Assembly (NCBI RefSeq): GCF_900143565.1
Contig: NZ_FREX01000002.1
Span: forward strand, 725,042-789,041
DNA from: Pseudovibrio sp. Alg231-02
GTDB taxonomy: Bacteria > Pseudomonadota > Alphaproteobacteria > Rhizobiales > Stappiaceae
Length of the DNA stretch: 64,000 bases
Direction of reading: 5' to 3'
Shown here: positions 36,666-45,561 of the stretch, piece by piece
Numbering within the stretch: position 1 is the first letter of the stretch
How the letters are laid out: every line of letters begins with the position of its first letter
Position numbers and translations under genes: made by a program
The notes under the pieces: model-generated
Databases searched by the model: none
Seen by the model: the letters and a program-made list of their open reading frames with translations, nothing else
Told to the model about the DNA's origin: nothing

Positions 36666-37931
36666 TTAGTTGAACCAGACCGCAAATGAACCGAAGTTTC
36701 GGCCCATTGGGCGCGTTATGGTGCGCATGAAATCTCCTTCCCAAACAGGGCCTTGTTCCACATAGTCAACGGAGTTTGGTCCGGTGATGAAGAGCACAAG
36801 GTCGAAGGTCTTTGCGGTCTCGAAGAAGGTCTTCATGTTGATCCCGCCTTCAAACACCATGGATGGAATCAGAAGCTTGCCATTCAACACCTGTTCGGAG
36901 GCTTTGACGGCTTCCAGCCAGCTGTCGATGGTCTCTTGCGTGACAGGGAGGGCTTGAAAGGGGCTGGTCTGATTGGGATTTGGCAACCATTCGTTGTCAT
37001 TATCCGTTTCTTTTTGAACGAGATCCCATGTCTCGTAGTTCAGCTGCATCACCTTCAAAAGGTTCTGGCGCGTTGCTTTTAGGCGATCAGGGTTCTGCAC
37101 AGTCCAGTTGATGGAATGTAGGAAGTTGATTGGAGTGGCGAAGGAACCAAAACCGCGCCCGTTGTCTGCTTTTCCCATGTCCTCTAACTGCTGACCGTAG
37201 GTGGTTGCTGATGCACCGAAGACACTATGGAAGGTGAGGCCGTAGGTGTTCTCATAGTCAAAGGCGAGTAGGAAATTGCCCGTCGACAGGAGTAGGTTGG
37301 AGTACCCCTGTAGCCACTTTGCGTCCGCCCGATCGAAAGTTATAGGAAACGTTGTTGTATCATCCTTAAGCTGAAACGGGCTTCTTCTGGAAAGGCCTGA
37401 GAGAATTGTGGCGAGGTTTTCGTAGGGTTCCACGGTTCCGCTGTTGTCTGCATCTAAGTTGATCTTCAAAAGGTCTACCGTGAGCTTTACTGGTTGCTCT
37501 GATATCCCGTTCAAAGTTTCATTTGCCTGTTCCAGCTGAGACACGAAGTTCTCCAGCATTTCCCTTGTCTTGTTGTAGGTAACGGGTTCTGGCGTTGGGT
37601 TTGGGGCAACCGGGATTCTGAAGGCGGGGAGGATCGACCTCAGGCTTCTGTTTGGGGATGTGTTTCCGGCGCCATATTTGTATAGGTCCTGTTGAATGCC
37701 TTGGAGGGCATTGAGAAACTGCAGGGCGCCCAATGCGAGCTTTGCCTGATTGTTTTCCGGGTTCTGCTTAGTGTTGCTTACAAAAGATGCGATGCCGGTT
37801 TCATAATCAGCCGTTTCTATGACCTCGTTGAACTGACTGGTGAAATCAGTCTGAGCAAAGGCTTGAGCTGGTAGAAAAATCATGACTGCAGAGAATGAGA
37901 GAGCAGTCAGGCGGGATTTGAGAAAATTCAT
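36666..37931 (-). CDS. Secreted protein of unknown function with an EF-hand-like loop
   Basis: This 421-residue protein has a signal peptide (about 1-26, ending AFA). I do not recognise the family. Two features stand out: an EF-hand-like calcium loop DADNSGTVEPYE near residue 160, and a conserved-looking C-terminus (ITRPMGRNFGSFAVWFN). Tetratricopeptide-like spacing may be present near the N-terminus (YETGIASFVSNTKQNPENNQ, AKLALGALQFL). It has no membrane anchor after the signal, so it is probably periplasmic or exported. It is convergent with the transporter gene, 45 bp away. Calcium binding is inferred from the motif alone. Confidence 0.75.
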   Translation of the reverse strand: MNFLKSRLTALSFSAVMIFLPAQAFAQTDFTSQFNEVIETADYETGIASFVSNTKQNPENNQAKLALGALQFLNALQGIQQDLYKYGAGNTSPNRSLRSILPAFRIPVAPNPTPEPVTYNKTREMLENFVSQLEQANETLNGISEQPVKLTVDLLKINLDADNSGTVEPYENLATILSGLSRRSPFQLKDDTTTFPITFDRADAKWLQGYSNLLLSTGNFLLAFDYENTYGLTFHSVFGASATTYGQQLEDMGKADNGRGFGSFATPINFLHSINWTVQNPDRLKATRQNLLKVMQLNYETWDLVQKETDNDNEWLPNPNQTSPFQALPVTQETIDSWLEAVKASEQVLNGKLLIPSMVFEGGINMKTFFETAKTFDLVLFITGPNSVDYVEQGPVWEGDFMRTITRPMGRNFGSFAVWFN

Positions 37932-38092
37932 AAAGTCTCTCCTAAAGGGCTACCTATTAGATATAGGAGTTGATGTTTTTTTTATGGCTTGCAATCTAAG
38001 GCTGTGGCGAGGCTGAGCTGTGTTGCCAATTTCGTCCATTGAATCGAGAAAAGCTTTATCTGTGAAGCTTTTAAGCGCACCGGGAGATACCA

Positions 38093-38362
38093 ATGAAAAC
38101 CAAACACTTTTCCATTACGGGATTGGTGCAGGGTGTTGGATATCGTGCGTGGCTTTATAAAAAAGCCGGAATGCTCGGTGTTTCCGGCTGGTGCAAGAAC
38201 AATGCTGATGGATCGGTAGAGGCAGTTGTCACCGGTGATCCGGAAAAAGTGGATGCCCTGTTGATGGCTGTTCAGCAGGGGCCAGTCGGGGCACAAGTTG
38301 AAGCGGTGACACTGCTGGCGGATGCCCCTGACGAGAAGGGGTCTTTCCGCATTGAATACTAG
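38093..38362 (+). CDS. acyP: Acylphosphatase
   Basis: This 89-residue enzyme hydrolyses acyl phosphates. The phosphate loop GLVQGVGYRAW contains the catalytic R18, and the catalytic N36 lies in GWCKNNADGSVEAV, where the usual Arg is replaced by Lys. Length equals the family norm. It ends exactly one base before the end of the convergent lipB gene, with no intergenic sequence and no terminator between. Confidence 0.95.
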   Translation: MKTKHFSITGLVQGVGYRAWLYKKAGMLGVSGWCKNNADGSVEAVVTGDPEKVDALLMAVQQGPVGAQVEAVTLLADAPDEKGSFRIEY

Positions 38363-39100
38363 TTATTCACTCTCAGGCTTTTGAACGAGGCCGGACGGGC
38401 CAAAGGTTTCTGTGGCTCCGAAGATCTCTTCGAATTGCTCGCGCAGGATGATATCCACCTCTGGCATGGTGAGTGGAAGGCCAAGATCCACAAAGCTGGT
38501 GACACCATGTTTTTGCACGCCGCAGGGGACAATGCCGGTGAAGTGCTCCAGGTCCGGGTCTACATTAAGAGAGATGCCGTGGAAGGTTACCCACTTGCGC
38601 AGGCGAATGCCGATAGCGGCGATCTTATCCTCGACGTCTTTGCCTTTTTCGGGACGCTGAACCCAGACGCCAACACGATCTTCCCGTCGTTCTCCGCGGA
38701 CGTGATGTTGCCACAGGGTGTCGATGAGCCATTTTTCCAGCGCTGCGACGAAGGCGCGGACGTCTTGCTGGCGGCGCTTCAAATCGAGCATAACATAAGC
38801 AACACGTTGTCCCGGACCGTGATAAGTATACTGCCCTCCGCGGCCTGTTTCATAAACCGGGAAGCGGTCTTTGGCGATCAGGTCGACTGGATCAGCGCTT
38901 GTGCCTGCTGTGTAGAGGGGCGGGTGTTCCAAAAGCCAGACGCGTTCATTCGCTTCGCAAGCTGCGATTGCGGCAACGCGGTCTTCCATTTCCTTCTGGG
39001 CAACTTCGTAAGGTACAAGATCATCGTCGATCACCCACTCAACAGGGGGAGATCCCTCTAAGGGGAAGAAGTCTGTTTTAAGGGTTTGACGATCGGCCAT
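38363..39100 (-). CDS. lipB: Lipoyl(octanoyl) transferase
   Basis: This 245-residue LipB transfers octanoyl groups from acyl carrier protein to lipoyl domains. Motifs: [32 protein letters not shown], the catalytic Lys in [17 protein letters not shown] (K159) and the catalytic Cys in GIVPCGV (C193). The N-terminus is about 20 residues longer than in E. coli. The gene abuts the acylphosphatase gene end to end. Confidence 0.95.
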   Translation of the reverse strand: MADRQTLKTDFFPLEGSPPVEWVIDDDLVPYEVAQKEMEDRVAAIAACEANERVWLLEHPPLYTAGTSADPVDLIAKDRFPVYETGRGGQYTYHGPGQRVAYVMLDLKRRQQDVRAFVAALEKWLIDTLWQHHVRGERREDRVGVWVQRPEKGKDVEDKIAAIGIRLRKWVTFHGISLNVDPDLEHFTGIVPCGVQKHGVTSFVDLGLPLTMPEVDIILREQFEEIFGATETFGPSGLVQKPESE

Positions 39101-39243
39101 GTTGTTATCCCAAAATGATCTGCGGATTTCGGTTAGTTGGTTTGCCCTAATGAGATGTAAGCGTCTACACTAAAAATAACAGGGCACCAACTCACAGAGA
39201 CGAGACAGGTGCATTTTATTCCCTCAGATGGAGGCAGACAGAG

Positions 39244-39510
39244 ATGAACAGGTTTGATGATATCTCCGTCGACATATCAGTGGTGCTGGGCAAATCTGAA
39301 ATGCCAGTGCACCAGTTGTTGCGCATGGGACGAGGTGCGGTGATTGAGCTGGACACCCATGAAGCTGATGATGTTACGATTTTGGCAAACAGTACACCAG
39401 TTGCTGAAGGGCAGGTGACTGTGGTTGGCGATAAAGTTGGCATTGTCATCACAAAGGTATTGCAGCGTGCTGTGGATATGCGACCTGTAAACATGGAAGA
39501 TCGCATCTGA
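39244..39510 (+). CDS. fliN: FliN-like flagellar motor switch protein (short, isolated)
   Basis: This 88-residue protein consists of a single SpoA (FliN C-terminal) domain: ISVDISVVLGKSEMPVHQLL, GAVIELDTHEADDVTILANS and GQVTVVGDKVGIVITKV. FliN forms the lower C-ring of the flagellar switch with FliM. The copy here lacks the variable N-terminal region of longer FliN proteins and has no flagellar neighbours, lying between lipB and a tRNA gene. It could be a stand-alone fliN, as in some alphaproteobacteria, or a second SpoA protein. GGAGG precedes the ATG. Confidence 0.8.
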   Translation: MNRFDDISVDISVVLGKSEMPVHQLLRMGRGAVIELDTHEADDVTILANSTPVAEGQVTVVGDKVGIVITKVLQRAVDMRPVNMEDRI

Positions 39511-39597
39511 AATATCTCGTGCAGTGGATAAGTGCCCGTCTAAAAGAGGTTTTTTCGATTTTTTTCCTCTGCGCTGTGAATTTTTGAAAAAGGGTAC

Positions 39598-39626
39598 TTG
39601 CGCAGGTTCGAGGGGTTGGCTATATC
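39598..39626 (+). promoter_or_regulatory. Promoter of the tRNA-Leu gene
   Basis: TTGCGC (39598-39603), a 17-bp spacer and TATATC (39621-39626) form a sigma-70-type promoter. Transcription would start near 39633, giving a 5' leader of about 58 nt to be removed by RNase P. Confidence 0.6.
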
Positions 39627-39690
39627 ACCGCTCACCAGCCGACGGGGCGAGGCCAGCGAGCCAAACAAACCGGAGGCAAGCCAAGGTTTT

Positions 39691-39777
39691 GCGGCCGTGG
39701 CGGAATTGGTAGACGCGCAGCGTTGAGGTCGCTGTGGGGTAACACCCGTGGAAGTTCGAGTCTTCTCGGCCGCACCA
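39691..39777 (+). tRNA. tRNA-Leu (anticodon GAG)
   Basis: The 87-nt sequence folds as a class II tRNA. The acceptor stem is GCGGCCG with CGGCCGC, the anticodon arm CAGCG-TTGAGGT-CGCTG gives anticodon GAG, a variable arm and a TTCGAGT T-loop follow, and CCA is encoded (39775-39777). It decodes CUC/CUU leucine codons. It has its own promoter and terminator. Confidence 0.97.
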
Positions 39778-39778
39778 A

Positions 39779-39812
39779 AAGCCCCGAGCTCTTTATGAGC
39801 CGGGGTTTTTTG
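39779..39812 (+). terminator. Intrinsic terminator after tRNA-Leu
   Basis: CCCCG-A-GCTC pairs with GAGC-CGGGG around a TTTAT loop, with one bulged A, followed by six T residues directly after the tRNA gene. Confidence 0.88.
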
Positions 39813-40029
39813 CTATCTAAGCCTCTGTTTTTTCTCAGCATAAAATTTGCATACGCCATTCCCTGAAAAGGGGAGTGTCGCTGTTTTGCGTTGCTTTGTG
39901 ATTTTTTGCGCGAATTTGCGTTATTCACGTTTTTGATGCGTTCGTTGGTTGAGCGTGCGTTCTCATCTTGAGTGCGGTTGCTCAAACAGAATGCGTTTTG
40001 ATGTAAATCGTGAATTCTTCGTAAAAGGA

Positions 40030-40057
40030 TTGCACGGTCTGCGCAGGTCGCTATAAA
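40030..40057 (+). promoter_or_regulatory. Predicted mgtE promoter and start of a 200-nt leader
   Basis: TTGCAC (40030-40035), a 16-bp spacer and TATAAA (40052-40057) form a good promoter for mgtE. The resulting leader of about 200 nt contains a perfect 9-bp hairpin (CGTTTGATT 40215-40223 with AATCAAACG 40230-40238) and a repeated GGAACGCG (40148 and 40238). The rest of 39813-40265 holds no gene. Confidence 0.5.
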
Positions 40058-40265
40058 CACAAAACTGTGCATAGGGATGATGGTTCCACGTGCATTTCAA
40101 TTTTCAGCAATCTCGAAGGACGATGCTCACGCCAAGCATTTGACTCTGGAACGCGTCGCGGTCATTTACATTCACGCACCGCATTCTAGCATCTTTGGTG
40201 GAGCAAATTCTTGTCGTTTGATTAAATCCAATCAAACGGAACGCGCTCTAACGTGTGGAGGTCAC

Positions 40266-41681
40266 ATGACCCAATCGGAAAATCCCGGTGCGCTTCATGC
40301 CGCGCCCCCTCCACCACATGTCAGAGATGCAAGCGGACACCTTGATACCGACTTTGTTGCACACGTTGAAGCAGCCCTTGATACGCGGGATGCGGCTGTT
40401 GTGCGTGAGCTGGCGGGTAATCTGCATGATGCGGATATGGGTGACCTGCTGGAGATGCTGCGCGAGGATGATCGCGTTCTCCTGATTCAGCTGCTGGGTG
40501 AAGAATTCGACTTTGCCGCTTTGACCGAAACTGAAGAGTCTGTGCGTGCGCAGGTTCTGGATGCATTGCCAGATGGGGATGTTGCTGAGGGGATTGGCGA
40601 GCTTGAATCCGATGACGCGGTTTATCTGCTTGAGGACATGGAGCAGGAAGAGCAGGAGAAGATCCTTGCTCAGTTGCCCAATGTGGATCAGGTTCAGATT
40701 AAACGTGCGCTGGAGTTTCCTGAAGATACTGCTGGACGTATTGTTCAGACTGATTTTATTGCCGTGCCGCCGTTCTGGACTGTAGGGCAGGTGATTGACC
40801 ATCTGCGCAGCTCCCAAGATCTGCCGGACAGCTTCTATGAGCTTTATGTGGTTGACCCCGGCTTCCATCTTTTGGGTGCTGTGGCGCTGGACCGGTTGTT
40901 GCGCACGAAGCGATCTAAAAAGATCTCCAAAATCATGGAGGAGACCCGTCATTCTGTTCTGGTCACGGATGATCAGGAAGATGTGGCGCGTTTGTTTGAG
41001 CGCTATAACCTTGTTTCTGTCGCGGTGACTGACGTCTCCGAGCGCCTGGTCGGTATTGTGACTGTTGATGACATTGTTGATGTCATTCAGGAAGAGGCCG
41101 AGGAAGACATGCTGGCGATGGCTGGTGTGGGGGATGAGGAGATCTCAGACAGTGTGCTTGAGATTGCCAAGTCCCGTTTCTCCTGGTTGTCGGTGAATGT
41201 GTTTACCGCAATCTTTGCCGCTTTTGTTATTTCGCTGTTCTCTGCCACGATTGAGCGCATGGTGGCTCTGGCTGTGTTGATGCCGATTGTGGCGTCTATG
41301 GGCGGAAACTCCGGTACGCAGACCATGGCGGTGACGGTGCGCGCAATTGCGACCCAGGAATTGAACCGGCGTAACATTCTGCGCGTTTTGCGACGTGAGT
41401 TGCTGGTGGGCCTCATCAACGGTGTCGGCCTCGGATTCCTGATTGGTGTTATCGCGGGGGGATGGTTCCTCAACCCAGAACTTGGGGTGGTTATTGGTAG
41501 CGCAATTCTGATTAACTCAATCTGCGCTGGTCTGTTTGGATTGCTGGTTCCTATGGGCTTAGAGAAAATTGGAGTGGATCCTGCCATTGCTTCTTCAGTT
41601 TTTGTGACCACCATAACGGACGTTGTTGGCTTCTTTACATTTTTGTTCCTGGCTGCGTGGTGGTTCGGTCTGCCATACTAG
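40266..41681 (+). CDS. mgtE: MgtE-type magnesium transporter
   Basis: This 471-residue magnesium channel has an N-terminal MgtE_N superhelical domain (about 30-140: ALPDGDVAEGIGELESDDAV), a pair of CBS domains (about 150-270: VTDVSERLVGIVTVDDIVDV) that sense cytosolic magnesium, and a C-terminal five-helix pore with MGGNSGTQTMAVTVRAIA. ATG 40266 is selected by GGAGG at 40257-40261. The frame stays open for 63 codons upstream, but those residues look like translated leader. The gene precedes a VOC-family gene by 18 bp. Confidence 0.95.
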   Translation: MTQSENPGALHAAPPPPHVRDASGHLDTDFVAHVEAALDTRDAAVVRELAGNLHDADMGDLLEMLREDDRVLLIQLLGEEFDFAALTETEESVRAQVLDALPDGDVAEGIGELESDDAVYLLEDMEQEEQEKILAQLPNVDQVQIKRALEFPEDTAGRIVQTDFIAVPPFWTVGQVIDHLRSSQDLPDSFYELYVVDPGFHLLGAVALDRLLRTKRSKKISKIMEETRHSVLVTDDQEDVARLFERYNLVSVAVTDVSERLVGIVTVDDIVDVIQEEAEEDMLAMAGVGDEEISDSVLEIAKSRFSWLSVNVFTAIFAAFVISLFSATIERMVALAVLMPIVASMGGNSGTQTMAVTVRAIATQELNRRNILRVLRRELLVGLINGVGLGFLIGVIAGGWFLNPELGVVIGSAILINSICAGLFGLLVPMGLEKIGVDPAIASSVFVTTITDVVGFFTFLFLAAWWFGLPY

Positions 41682-41699
41682 CCAATCAGGAGGTTAGGA

Positions 41700-42125
41700 A
41701 TGGACGCCCCAGGTATTAATGGAATTGTCGAAACTGCCGTTTACGTTGATGATTTTGCCGCTGCGCATGATTTTTATGGTGAACTTTTGGGGTTGAGGCG
41801 GGTTGTTGAAGGCGAGCGCATGCACGGGTATGACGTTGGCCCCAATCAGATGCTTCTGGTCTTCAGGCGCGGTGTGTGCCGTGAGGATGTTGAAAGCCCC
41901 TATGGCATGGTACCGGGGCACAGCACTGACGGACCGTCTCATTTTGCATTTGCGATCTCCAGAAGTGCGCTGATCGAGTGGCGTGAATATCTTGAAGAGA
42001 AAAAAGTTGCGCTCAGCAGTGAGGTGCGTTGGCCTCAAGGCGGTGTGAGTCTGTTTTTCCATGACCCGTTTGGCAATGTGGTGGAACTGGCAACACCGGG
42101 ACTGTGGCCCAACTATCAGGATTAG
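41700..42125 (+). CDS. VOC-family (glyoxalase/bleomycin-resistance-like) protein
   Basis: This 141-residue protein of the vicinal oxygen chelate fold has two beta-alpha-beta-beta-beta modules. Modules start at VETAVYVDDFAAAHDFYGEL and HFAFAISRSALIEWREYLEE, ending in FFHDPFGNVVELATP with the usual metal-ligand Glu. It could be a dioxygenase, lyase or binding protein; nothing fixes the substrate. AGGAGG precedes the ATG, 18 bp after mgtE, so it is probably cotranscribed. Confidence 0.85.
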   Translation: MDAPGINGIVETAVYVDDFAAAHDFYGELLGLRRVVEGERMHGYDVGPNQMLLVFRRGVCREDVESPYGMVPGHSTDGPSHFAFAISRSALIEWREYLEEKKVALSSEVRWPQGGVSLFFHDPFGNVVELATPGLWPNYQD

Positions 42126-42185
42126 AACGCGTCTCGCGTTTTGCGGTGTAATCTCCTTTTGCAGTTCCAGTCTTAGGATTGGCAG

Positions 42186-42932
42186 ATGACTTTTTGTCGA
42201 AAGGCGGGAGTTATGGTTCAGGAGTGCAAGATCATAATCAGAAACCGGTCAGATCAGGCCTGTGGTTTCTATCTCTTTCAGTTGCAGCCCTCCTATGTGG
42301 TTCAAGGTGGTGTGCCTCCCGTTGTGCAGTCCTGCTGTGTTTGTTCTGGAAATATCGCGCCTTACAACGCTTCGGGACCTCAGCTTGAGTTCGCGTTTCG
42401 TGAACATGTTTTGGCTGGTGCTGTGCGTGAGAAAAGGCCAGCTTCTGGCAGTTGCCGATATGTATCTGTGACAGCGCAAGATGAGACAGATGCCTTGGAG
42501 TTCGTCTCGCAGCGTGTGGTGGGGACACAAAGTTCCGCTGATCGTGTTTCCCTCAACTGCACTCATTTAACCGCAAAGTCGCTGGGTTTATCCCCCTCTG
42601 CCAATGAGGCTGGCGTGACCATCCGCAGTTTCAGGATAACGATCCCATCTGTGTCTGATGATGATTTGCTTGGGGTTTGCTGCGGGAATGCCATTCAGCA
42701 TTCGGATGGGCGGGTGGTGCTTTCCAGCTTTGTACAGCCTGTTGCTGACACTCAGATTGATTGCGCGCCGCTGTTTGCTTTTTGGCTGAGTACCGGATCC
42801 TACGATGAGGGTGAGATTGTGCCTTACAATCTCGCTGGTTCTGCGCCTGTGCTGATTGAGTTTGCTATTGACGGGCCGCAAATCGTTGTTGTTGACTACA
42901 ATGCTGATGACACGTTCTCTCCGGGAGAATAG
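42186..42932 (+). CDS. Hypothetical protein, beta-rich
   Basis: This 248-residue protein is one I do not recognise. It begins VQECKIIIRNRSDQACGFYL after a possible nine-residue extension (an alternative ATG is at 42213), contains nine cysteines, and has alternating hydrophobic stretches suggesting beta strands. It ends with the repeated theme FAIDGPQIVVVDYNADDTFS. There is no signal peptide or membrane helix. It is single, between the VOC and ACT-domain genes on the same strand. That it is a real gene rests on length, codon use and coherent strand-like pattern. Confidence 0.6.
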   Translation: MTFCRKAGVMVQECKIIIRNRSDQACGFYLFQLQPSYVVQGGVPPVVQSCCVCSGNIAPYNASGPQLEFAFREHVLAGAVREKRPASGSCRYVSVTAQDETDALEFVSQRVVGTQSSADRVSLNCTHLTAKSLGLSPSANEAGVTIRSFRITIPSVSDDDLLGVCCGNAIQHSDGRVVLSSFVQPVADTQIDCAPLFAFWLSTGSYDEGEIVPYNLAGSAPVLIEFAIDGPQIVVVDYNADDTFSPGE

Positions 42933-43062
42933 GGCGTATTGTTGTCCGGGAACTGGAGCCGCTTTTTAGGGAATGTGCTTTCTTAATCCCCTATATGTTC
43001 ACTGGGATATGCTAGGCCTTATTGAGAGATATTTTGAGTGTTGAGAGAGGGAGCCATTGGGT

Positions 43063-43488
43063 ATGACATCGCGCGGCGGACTGGATTTGCAAGAACTTCT
43101 CGCTTCCATGGAAGCTTCTCTCTCTGAAGAGAGCTTTGTGTTTTGCTGCTTTCCCAATGGCAGTGTTGAGGGTTTGGCTGAGCACTCACCGCTCGGGTTG
43201 TTCTGGGAGAACGAGGGCCTGACAGCCATTCTATCTATTGAAAATGCAGGCAAGGCTGGTGTTGATACTGAGCCGTGCTTCCGGCGGATTTCGCTTGCGG
43301 TTCACAGTTCGCTGGAGGCTGTGGGACTTACGGCAGCTCTTTCCAACGCGCTGGCAGATGTGGGCATTTCTGCCAATGTTGTGGCCGCGTATTATCACGA
43401 TCACATCTTTGTACCGGAAGAAAAGGCCGAGGAGGCACTGGCCGCTTTGATGGAGCTAAGTCGCTCTGCAAAAGCTGCGCTACGCTAA
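43063..43488 (+). CDS. ACT-domain-like protein
   Basis: This 141-residue protein resembles the small cytoplasmic ACT-domain family formerly called DUF2241, which carries two ACT-like halves. Sequence landmarks are SLSEESFVFCCFPNGSVEGL, FRRISLAVHSSLEAVGLTAA and ISANVVAAYYHDHIFVPEEK. ACT domains usually bind amino acids or similar ligands; the ligand is unknown. ATG 43063 with GGGAG 9 nt upstream is preferred over TTG 43057. The 3' end overlaps the end of the convergent GGDEF-EAL gene by 9 bp. Confidence 0.8.
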   Translation: MTSRGGLDLQELLASMEASLSEESFVFCCFPNGSVEGLAEHSPLGLFWENEGLTAILSIENAGKAGVDTEPCFRRISLAVHSSLEAVGLTAALSNALADVGISANVVAAYYHDHIFVPEEKAEEALAALMELSRSAKAALR

Positions 43489-45561
43489 GGCGCCAACTGT
43501 TGGCGGGGAGGTGACGGTGTGCTGTCCTTTGAGCAGACACTCAAAGGTGTGAGGGGAGACGGCAGGAGAATACAGGTATCCCTGATACTCATGGCACTGC
43601 AGTTTCTGGATTTGGCGAAGCTGCTCTCGTGTCTCAATGCCTTCTGCCACCAGTGTCAGGTTCAACAGGCGACCCATCTGCACAATCATTTGCACAATTG
43701 GCCAGCGTTTGGTGTCGGCGATGAAGGATCGGTCGATCTTGAGCGCTGTGACTGGATACCGCTGGAGATAGCCCAGGTTTGAGTAACCGGTTCCAAAATC
43801 ATCAATTTCCAGCGTAAAGCCCAGATCACGGAGTGCGTTGAGTTCTTTCAGCGTTTCATTGGCATCACTGAGAAGAGCGCTTTCGGTGATCTCAAGGCGA
43901 ATTGAACTGGCTGAGGCGCCCGTCTCAAGAAGTATGCGGTGCAGGCGCTGGGATATGCGTCCGCGCCGGAACTGAGCCGGAGACAGATTGATTGAGATGG
44001 CGATGTTGTGACCAGCCAGCGCCCATTGTTTTTGCTGGAGCATGGCTTCGCGGGCGACCCAGTCTCCGATCTCATCAATCATGCCTGCTTCTTCAGCGAT
44101 CTCAATGAAACTTGCAGCAGAGACGAGGCCGCGTGTTGGATGATGCCAGCGCAGCAGGCCTTCTGCTCCAACAATGCGGTTGGTCGAAATGCAAACGCGC
44201 GGCTGATAATGGACGGCGAGCTCGTGATTGCGCAGAGCCTGACGCAGGGCAGTTTCCAGACTGACCCGCTCTTCGGCTTCGCGGGACATGGATACATCAA
44301 AGAAGCAGATGCGGTCGCGGCCCAGATCCTTTGCCTTATACATGGCAAGGTCGGCTTTACGCATGAGGGTGTCCAGATCGACGCCGTGTTCGGGATAGGT
44401 GCACACGCCAATGGATGGGGTCACCTGTAGCATATGTCCGCGCACTTTGCAGGGCTTGGACAGGGCGGTTCTGATTTCGCGGCTGATGTCGTCGAGCAGG
44501 TCGTAATCTGCGAAGTTGGCAATGAGGACCACGAACTCATCCCCTCCGAGACGCGCCACAAAGCCTATGCCTTCGACAACCTCTTTGAGGCGCTTGGCGA
44601 TGACGACGAGCAGGTCGTCGCCGACCAGATGGCCGAGGGTGTCGTTGATTGTTTTAAAGCGGTCAAGATCAATGAAGATGAGTGCACCCGGATTGCCGGT
44701 GATGCGGGTTTCATCCAGATAGCGTTCTGCTTCGATCTCAAGAAAGGATCTGTTGGCCAATCCTGTCAGGGTGTCGTGGTGGGCCAGATAGCGGACTTCA
44801 TGTTCTGCTTTCAGGCGTTTGGTGACATCTGTTGCACTGAGCAGGATGGCCCGGGAGCCGGAATAAGGATCGTATCCACTGCGGGCGTTGAGGTCGAACC
44901 AGCGTTCTCCCTGAGAGGAGTGCATGAGAGCGACGAGATTCGCGCGACCTGTTTTGCGCAGTTCATCCAGCAGCGCATCAAAATCGCGGCGGTTGCACAT
45001 GCGGTTGATCAGGTCTTCACAGCCATCTGGGCGGTTGAGGCGGCTTGCGGGGTTTTCAAAGATGAGTTTGCCGTTCTCATCAAACATGCTGATCATGGAC
45101 GTGGTGTAAAGCAGCACCTGTGCGCTGCGGACTTGCTCAGGCTCGTTGCCAACCTCTGAAATGACCTGCACCAAAAGCGCGGGGTTTCCTGTGATTAATG
45201 GCTGTGGGGAGATGGAGCAATACACAGAGACCGGCTGGGAGTTGGGAATTACGGTGATGCACTCGGTAATGCGGCCTTCTTCTGTAACCCGGCTCAGATA
45301 GGAATGAAGCTGGCGCTGATAGGAGAGGTCATCGAACGGCGCAGGCAGGTCCATTCGGAAGGTTCCGGAGGCGTCTATACAATCGCGCAGGCTGAGGCCC
45401 AGGAAGGACAGGCCCGCAGAATTTGCCCAGACAAGCTTGGTCTGGCTGACATCAACAATGTACATGGGAACGTCCACGCGCGCAAAAGCCCGTTGGTCTT
45501 CCGCCGGGACAGGCGAATGATATTGGACGTTGGAATCCAGCGTTTCAGTATAACCAGTCAA
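43480..45561 (-). CDS. GGDEF-EAL c-di-GMP signalling protein with PAS-like sensor
   Basis: This 693-residue cytoplasmic protein has two PAS-like regions (about 25-135 and 145-250), a GGDEF domain (about 255-425) with an intact GGDEF at 339-343, and an EAL domain (about 435-680) whose signature reads EGL (467-469). The EAL metal-binding set appears intact (EIDDFGTGYSNL, KIDRSF, VAEGIET). The RxxD inhibitory site before GGDEF is replaced by EGIG, so product inhibition of the cyclase is unlikely. The protein may synthesise or degrade cyclic di-GMP. No ATG gives a good start; TTG 45561 is assumed. Confidence 0.92.
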   Translation of the reverse strand: MTGYTETLDSNVQYHSPVPAEDQRAFARVDVPMYIVDVSQTKLVWANSAGLSFLGLSLRDCIDASGTFRMDLPAPFDDLSYQRQLHSYLSRVTEEGRITECITVIPNSQPVSVYCSISPQPLITGNPALLVQVISEVGNEPEQVRSAQVLLYTTSMISMFDENGKLIFENPASRLNRPDGCEDLINRMCNRRDFDALLDELRKTGRANLVALMHSSQGERWFDLNARSGYDPYSGSRAILLSATDVTKRLKAEHEVRYLAHHDTLTGLANRSFLEIEAERYLDETRITGNPGALIFIDLDRFKTINDTLGHLVGDDLLVVIAKRLKEVVEGIGFVARLGGDEFVVLIANFADYDLLDDISREIRTALSKPCKVRGHMLQVTPSIGVCTYPEHGVDLDTLMRKADLAMYKAKDLGRDRICFFDVSMSREAEERVSLETALRQALRNHELAVHYQPRVCISTNRIVGAEGLLRWHHPTRGLVSAASFIEIAEEAGMIDEIGDWVAREAMLQQKQWALAGHNIAISINLSPAQFRRGRISQRLHRILLETGASASSIRLEITESALLSDANETLKELNALRDLGFTLEIDDFGTGYSNLGYLQRYPVTALKIDRSFIADTKRWPIVQMIVQMGRLLNLTLVAEGIETREQLRQIQKLQCHEYQGYLYSPAVSPHTFECLLKGQHTVTSPPTVGALA

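Noticed and set aside
40077-40265. 63-codon N-terminal extension of mgtE
   Set aside because: GGAGG at 40257-40261 selects ATG 40266, and the extension does not resemble MgtE N-termini. The open frame may be chance, and is mentioned as a leader feature.
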